Shown here one piece after another: positions 62,829-64,000 of a stretch of DNA of 64,000 bases (positions within the stretch are counted from its first letter, which is position 1; each line of letters opens with the position of its first letter). Position numbers and translations under genes: made by a program. The notes beneath the pieces are model-generated. The model did not search any database. It was not told the origin of the DNA and saw nothing but the letters and a program-made list of their open reading frames with translations. The DNA lies in contig CANQJL010000001.1 of NCBI GenBank assembly GCA_947624245.1, forward strand, positions 168,357-232,356, given 5' to 3'. This DNA is from an uncultured Acetatifactor sp. (GTDB lineage: Bacteria > Bacillota > Clostridia > Lachnospirales > Lachnospiraceae).

Positions 62829-63797
62829 TTATGCCTTTCCGTCGGAGCCCAGCACGTTGACGATCTTGTGGGCAACCATGTCCTTAACGGCCTGGCGTGC
62901 AGGCTTTAAGTACTGACGGGGATCGAAGTGATCCGGATGCTCTGCAAAGTATTTCCGAATGTTGCCTGTCATGGCAAGACGGATATCGGAGTCGATATTG
63001 ATCTTACATACAGCCAGCTCTGCGGCCTTGCGGAGCTGCTCCTCGGGGATACCTACCGCATCGGGCATATTTCCGCCATACTGGTTCACCATCTTCACGA
63101 ACTCCTGAGGTACGGAAGAGGATCCGTGCAGAACGATGGGGAATCCGGGCAGACGCTTGATGCACTCCTCCAGCACATCGAAACGAAGGGGAGGGGGAAC
63201 AAGGATACCGTCGGCGTTTCTTGTACACTGAGCGGCAGTAAATTTATATGCGCCGTGGGAAGTACCGATGGCGATGGCAAGAGAGTCGCAGCCTGTTCTG
63301 GAAACGAACTCCTCCACCTCCTCGGGACGGGTATAAGACTCATGACCTGCTTCCACGGAAACCTCATCTTCAACACCGGCCAAAGTACCAAGCTCGGCCT
63401 CAACTACGACGCCGTGAGCGTGAGCATATTCCACGACCTGTTTGGTCAGGGCAATGTTCTCCTCAAAAGGCTTGGAGGACGCATCGATCATAACGGATGT
63501 AAAGCCGCCGTCGATACAGGATTTGCAGAGCTCAAAGGTATCGCCGTGATCCAGATGCAGAGCGATGGGAATCTGAGGATTCTCCTCCACTGCGGCTTCC
63601 ACCAGCTTCACCAGATAGGTATGGTTCGCATAAGCTCTTGCACCCTTGGACACCTGAAGGATCACAGGGCTGTTCAGCTCGCCGGCTGCTTCCGTGATAC
63701 CCTGAACGATCTCCATGTTGTTGACATTGAACGCACCAACCGCATAACCGCCATTGTATGCCTTCTCAAACATTTCTTTTGTTGTAACTAACGGCAT
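62829..63797 (-). CDS. fba: Class II fructose-bisphosphate aldolase
   Basis: 322 residues. Zinc-dependent TIM barrel that splits fructose 1,6-bisphosphate in glycolysis. Ligand and active-site motifs: IALHLDHGDTFELCKSCID, AIGTSHGAYK and FPIVLHGSSSVP. The start MPLVTTKEMFEKA at 63797 is chosen because AGGTGG lies eight bases ahead; an ATG two codons earlier is closer to that site. It is a single gene with its own promoter and terminator. Confidence 0.95.
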   Translation of the reverse strand: MPLVTTKEMFEKAYNGGYAVGAFNVNNMEIVQGITEAAGELNSPVILQVSKGARAYANHTYLVKLVEAAVEENPQIPIALHLDHGDTFELCKSCIDGGFTSVMIDASSKPFEENIALTKQVVEYAHAHGVVVEAELGTLAGVEDEVSVEAGHESYTRPEEVEEFVSRTGCDSLAIAIGTSHGAYKFTAAQCTRNADGILVPPPLRFDVLEECIKRLPGFPIVLHGSSSVPQEFVKMVNQYGGNMPDAVGIPEEQLRKAAELAVCKINIDSDIRLAMTGNIRKYFAEHPDHFDPRQYLKPARQAVKDMVAHKIVNVLGSDGKA

Positions 63798-63861
63798 TGT
63801 CATTACCACCTTTCCTGATATTATTCTGACCGGCTGTCAGACCGAATTCATTACGGAATTA

Positions 63862-63890
63862 ATTATACCCTAAAGCATGGCCTTTCGCAA
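63862..63890 (-). promoter_or_regulatory. Sigma-A promoter of fba
   Basis: On the minus strand TTGCGA (63890-63885) and TATAAT (63867-63862), spacer 17 bases. Confidence 0.8.
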
Positions 63891-64000
63891 GCAATATTTG
63901 CCATACATATCACATGCCAAAATTATAAATTTGAATATCAGCAAATTATGACCTCTCAACAGAGGTTACAGTGTTTTAATAAAATCCTCCAAAAGCCTTG
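63891..64000. other. AT-rich end of the window
   Basis: No gene starts or ends here. A small inverted repeat ACCTCT-caac-AGAGGT (63951-63966) is the only structure noticed. Confidence 0.4.

Noticed and set aside
63951..63966. ACCTCT-caac-AGAGGT as a terminator
   Set aside because: Six-bp stem without a T run on either strand.

Overview
The window looks like a chromosome segment of a Gram-positive, spore-lineage Clostridia bacterium, most likely a Lachnospiraceae member. The main reasons are: a hrcA-grpE-dnaK-dnaJ operon behind a perfect CIRCE element; the IreB / RuvX / DUF1292 / TrmR / TrhP neighbourhood known from Bacillota; type III glutamine synthetase; DUF6465 and HPr-like proteins typical of that family; GGAGG-type ribosome binding sites; and near-consensus sigma-A promoters. 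Most of the window has mixed, fairly GC-rich composition. About 42.8 to 52.1 kb is visibly more AT-rich and reads as an accessory stretch. No rRNA, tRNA, CRISPR array or intact mobile element was found. Layout: 1-9 kb (minus strand) is a housekeeping block: glutamine synthetase (cut by the window edge), the tRNA wobble-uridine hydroxylase/methyltransferase pair, an MltG-like protein without a catalytic domain, YlbF, RNase J, DUF1292, RuvX, IreB and the tRNA methylthiotransferase MtaB. A small plus-strand HPr-like gene that lacks the phospho-histidine follows. 9.4-20.3 kb carries thiI-cysteine desulfurase (tRNA thiolation), rsmE-prmA with an O-antigen-ligase-like membrane protein, and the heat-shock operon. 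20.4-27.1 kb holds two complete sets of ABC importer parts (a methionine-type ATPase/permease pair and a polar-amino-acid-type ATPase with two permeases). They share one lipoprotein that is a fusion of both kinds of substrate-binding domain, next to a LysR regulator with a candidate operator. 27.2-30.9 kb has a Lys/Ala-rich DUF6465 protein, UppP, a patatin-like protein and an aminotransferase. 31-37 kb is a glycerol kinase / DUF1667 / FAD oxidoreductase / GlpA-like module and a MATE exporter. 37-42.7 kb has hflKC, an ammonium transporter fused to a PII domain, a GNAT and a cyclophilin. The AT-rich region contains an ECF sigma/anti-sigma pair, an AbrB-PIN toxin-antitoxin pair, a TetR-controlled ABC exporter, an unrecognised membrane protein, a 3-prime scrap of a chemotaxis receptor, and an orphan solute-binding lipoprotein beside a GHKL/LytTR two-component system. 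52.1-59.9 kb is a sugar-type ABC importer operon followed by an iron alcohol dehydrogenase, an FMN alpha-hydroxy-acid oxidase homologue, a TIM-barrel isomerase and a YbaK deacylase. The window closes with a FIST-GGDEF sensor, a protein I do not recognise and class II fructose-bisphosphate aldolase. The most interesting points are the shared fused binding protein of the dual importer, the orphan binding protein with helically phased repeats suited to its LytTR neighbour, the Amt-PII fusion that has lost the uridylylation tyrosine, and terminator hairpins in the leaders of both nitrogen genes (glnN and amt).
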